Shown here: positions 61,762 to 64,000 of the stretch, one piece after another | Position numbering within the stretch: the stretch's first letter is position 1 | Layout of the letters: every line of letters starts with the position of its first letter | Position numbers and translations under genes: made by a program | NCBI GenBank assembly: GCA_009760855.2 | Contig: WPIO01000128.1 | Location: forward strand, 942,001 to 1,006,000 | Reading direction: 5' to 3' | DNA from: Cristatella mucedo | Lineage: Eukaryota > Bryozoa > Phylactolaemata > Cristatellidae | Length of the DNA: 64,000 nucleotides | Notes under the pieces: generated by a model | What the model saw: the letters and a program-made list of their open reading frames with translations, nothing else | What the model was told of the DNA's origin: nothing | Database searches by the model: none

Positions 61762-62055
61762 TACAAAGCACACTGTTTAAATTCGACCACAAAATTTGAA
61801 GCAATGTCGCCCGTACAATCTCGGGCAACGCACGGCAATCTAAGGCAACGGCTTGGCTCGAAGCAGCAATCATCGACAATCCGTGGCAGGTCGACGACAA
61901 ATTGACTGCACGAAGTGCCAATTGTCATCGCAATTAACATTTCTTTGTGCTAAAAGTGAAATCGCAGGACTTTCAAGCTACTTTGCACGTTAATTTTCAA
62001 CAATGCACGGATCGACAGCAATGGCAGGGACCAATGCCGAAATTCGTGGCAAATT
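61762..62055 (+). repeat. Inverted repeat, left arm
   Basis: Starts TACAAAGCACACTGTTTAA and runs through CGACAATCCGTGGCAGGTC and CAGGACTTTCAAGCTACTTT. The reverse complement is at 63012-63286. A 20-base insertion near 61945 is present only in this arm. Confidence 0.85.
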
Positions 62056-63011
62056 GCATTTTCTCAGGCCGTTGCCGTCAATTGCCGCGCATTGCCCTCT
62101 CATGTATGTTCAAGATTAGTTGATAGAATGCGGTTGCACTTCTAACACAGCACATTCTTACCCAAGAAAGGTTTCTTCTTCTCCAGCCAGATTTGCTTGC
62201 AATTGTAACAGACAATCATAAATTGCTGTATTGTCTCGGGCATTTGCCATTGATTGCATATGATTGCCAAAGGCTGAATGCGAAAGAAGACAGCATCAAC
62301 AGTGCATCAACAGTGAGCGTTATGTGGTAGGATAATTACAAATTCAAGCAGCCAATCTCCAGCAAATTTGAACCAGATTGCTGCAAACACCGGACCGTTG
62401 CCGTCGATTGCCATAGGTTGCCGTCGAATGAACATGCACAATGAGTGAAAGTTATGTGTGCACACTAGAACATGTTATGTGGAATGAGAGTTGCAGTTTA
62501 ATGCAGCCAATCTTGTCAATTTTCCATTAATTTTCCTATCGGCCCCTACCATTGCTATTCATTGCCGTGCATTGCTGACAGTTAACAAACAAAGCATATG
62601 AAAATTTCACGGTTTTACTTTGGATGCAGCAAAATTTTGTATGTAATGAAAATTGAGGCTTCTGTCCTGCCAATCTATCTTCAATTTGCCGAGAATTGGG
62701 GTATTGGCCCCAGGACATTCGTATCGATTGCCGTTCATTGCTCGCGAATGCATTTCGCGATCGGTTGAAATGATTTGATTGTACTTTCTAGACAGTGGGC
62801 TGTGACAGGTAAGATATATTTCATCTTGGCCCAGTGACTTTCCAGTAATTTGCGATGAACTATAATAGATAGCCGTATTGGCGAGTTGCATTACCGCCGA
62901 TTGCCATGTATTGCCAAAGATTTAACGGTCTGAGCTGGTTGAAAGTATGTGTGCACGCAGTAAGATGTTACGTGGAATGAGAATTGGAACTTGGTGCAGC
63001 CGATTACTTGT
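62056..63011. repeat. Spacer of the inverted repeat, itself repetitive
   Basis: 62450-62525 and 62938-63011 share AAAGTATGTGTGCAC-, GTGGAATGAGA- and GCAGCC-type blocks in direct orientation. 62215-62280 and 62870-62930 share ATTGCCAAAG. No coding sequence seen. Confidence 0.55.
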
Positions 63012-63286
63012 CGATTTGCCACGGATTTCGGTATTGGTCCCTGCCATTGCTGTCGATTCGTGCATTGTTGAAAATTAACGTGCAAAGTAGCTTGAAAGTC
63101 CTGCGAAATGTTAAATGCGATGGCAATCGGCACTTCGTGCAGTCAGTGTGTCGTCGACCTGCCACGGATTGTAGAGGATTGCTGCTTCGAGCCAAGCCAT
63201 TGCCGAAGATTGCCGTGCGTTGCCCGGGATTGTACGAGCGCAATTGCTTCAAATGTTGTGGTTGAATTTAAACAGTGTGCTTTGTA
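63012..63286 (-). repeat. Inverted repeat, right arm
   Basis: The reverse complement of 61762-62055, with scattered mismatches and lacking the 20-base insertion. It ends GTGTGCTTTGTA, directly next to a LINE-B fragment. Confidence 0.85.
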
Positions 63287-63289
63287 ACA

Positions 63290-63570
63290 TCCACCCCACA
63301 AAGTCACACAGACTGTTTGTGTGTTTCGCAGGAGAGTTCTGTATAGCACACTCACAGTCTAAGCTGCTATTGGTACACATTCAGAAGCCAACAGACTTCC
63401 TCTCACGCAGCAAACAGAAAGTGAGAAGCATCACTAATGCAGGAGAGTAGCTATGGTAGTGAATATCTTGGAAGTAGCAACGCGGGGCGGCTGGAAAGGA
63501 TGTACTATAGTCGGCATCAGGCTAGTAGTTGTCATTTCGCATAAATTGTGCGAGTGAGTTCCGCAGTCAC
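63290..63570 (-). mobile_element. LINE-B 3' fragment, minus strand
   Basis: CACAAAGTCACACAGAC, GCAGGAGAGTTCTGTATAGC, CTCACAGTCTAAGC, AGCCAACAGACTTCCTCTCA and a degraded coding end with ATAGTCGGCATCAGG. Mutated relative to 27625-28270, so an older copy. Confidence 0.7.
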
Positions 63571-64000
63571 AGACACGATGACGGTGTGAAAAGTGCAATA
63601 ACATTTTTCAAGCAATCGCGTAAGTAAAATCGCGAGCAATGAATGGCAATCCACAGCTATGGCTTGGGCCATTGCCCCAACTCACTGTAAGGAAACAAGA
63701 AATTGGCAGCACGTAACCTTAATTTTCCTAAGATATAGCGTTCCTCTGCGTCCAAGGTAAAAACACGGCATTTTCAAAATGCTTTGCTCATTAGCAGTCA
63801 GAAATGTACGGCAATCCGCTGCAGTGGTTGGGCCAACTCTGCAATTCACAGCATTCCGCTACAAAGTACCCTAGAGTCGGCTTCTTAACGCTCAAATTTT
63901 GAATGCATATGAAAAAGCACTCCGTTTTTACTTCATTTCACACTAATTGCCCTTGTAAAATCTCTGGAAATGCACGGAAATCTACGGCAATAGCTCAGCT
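63571..64000. repeat. GCAAT/ATTGC-word repeat region, right flank
   Basis: Continues the texture of 61416-61761: GAATGGCAATCC, GGGCCATTGCCCC, TGTACGGCAATCCGC, TTTTGAATGCATATG. It runs off the window. No gene seen. Confidence 0.5.

Overview
The window is animal nuclear DNA, most likely from an invertebrate; I cannot name the species. Signs of this are protein-coding exons with GT-AG introns, orthologues of two animal genes, many 5'-truncated non-LTR retrotransposons, tRNA-derived SINEs and long (CT)n/(CA)n microsatellites. There is no bacterial-style gene packing, operon or CRISPR array.

Two genes could be rebuilt completely, both on the minus strand. HAUS5 (augmin subunit 5) runs 25745->13200 in 4 coding exons and encodes 642 aa. 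EXOC8 (exocyst subunit Exo84) runs 57140->32656 in 15 coding exons and encodes 708 aa. Every junction was placed by a GT donor, an AG acceptor, an unbroken reading phase and family-like residues on both sides. The two proteins work in separate processes: spindle microtubule branching (HAUS5) and exocytic vesicle tethering (EXOC8). Nothing suggests co-regulation beyond shared orientation.

Layout: 1-13.2 kb holds no recognisable gene. It contains GC/CpG-rich stretches, (CT)n tracts, an LTR-like fragment and many retrotransposon pieces. 13.2-25.7 kb is HAUS5, with repeat-filled introns. 25.7-32.6 kb is intergenic and carries a degenerate GCTGC-rich array split by a LINE copy. 32.6-57.1 kb is EXOC8, whose introns hold most of the LINE copies, several nested or internally deleted. 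57.2-61.4 kb is a cluster of repeated LTR-like modules and minisatellites. 61.4-64 kb is a complex repeat region rich in GCAAT/ATTGC words, with a ~0.3-kb inverted repeat.

The repeats fall into named groups used below. LINE-A is a CR1/L2-like element whose 3' end carries an AGAGATTAAGTTCTCT hairpin and an (ATT)n tail. LINE-B is a related element with an (ACATT)n tail. SINE1 has a tRNA-like head and the LINE-A hairpin tail. SINE2 has a tRNA-like head without that tail. Nested copies show that LINE-B is at least partly older than LINE-A and SINE1. I found no convincing new biological system. The most informative points are the intron-rich EXOC8, the SINE that shares the LINE-A 3' end, the LINE tail abutting an EXOC8 splice donor, and the right-end repeat architecture.
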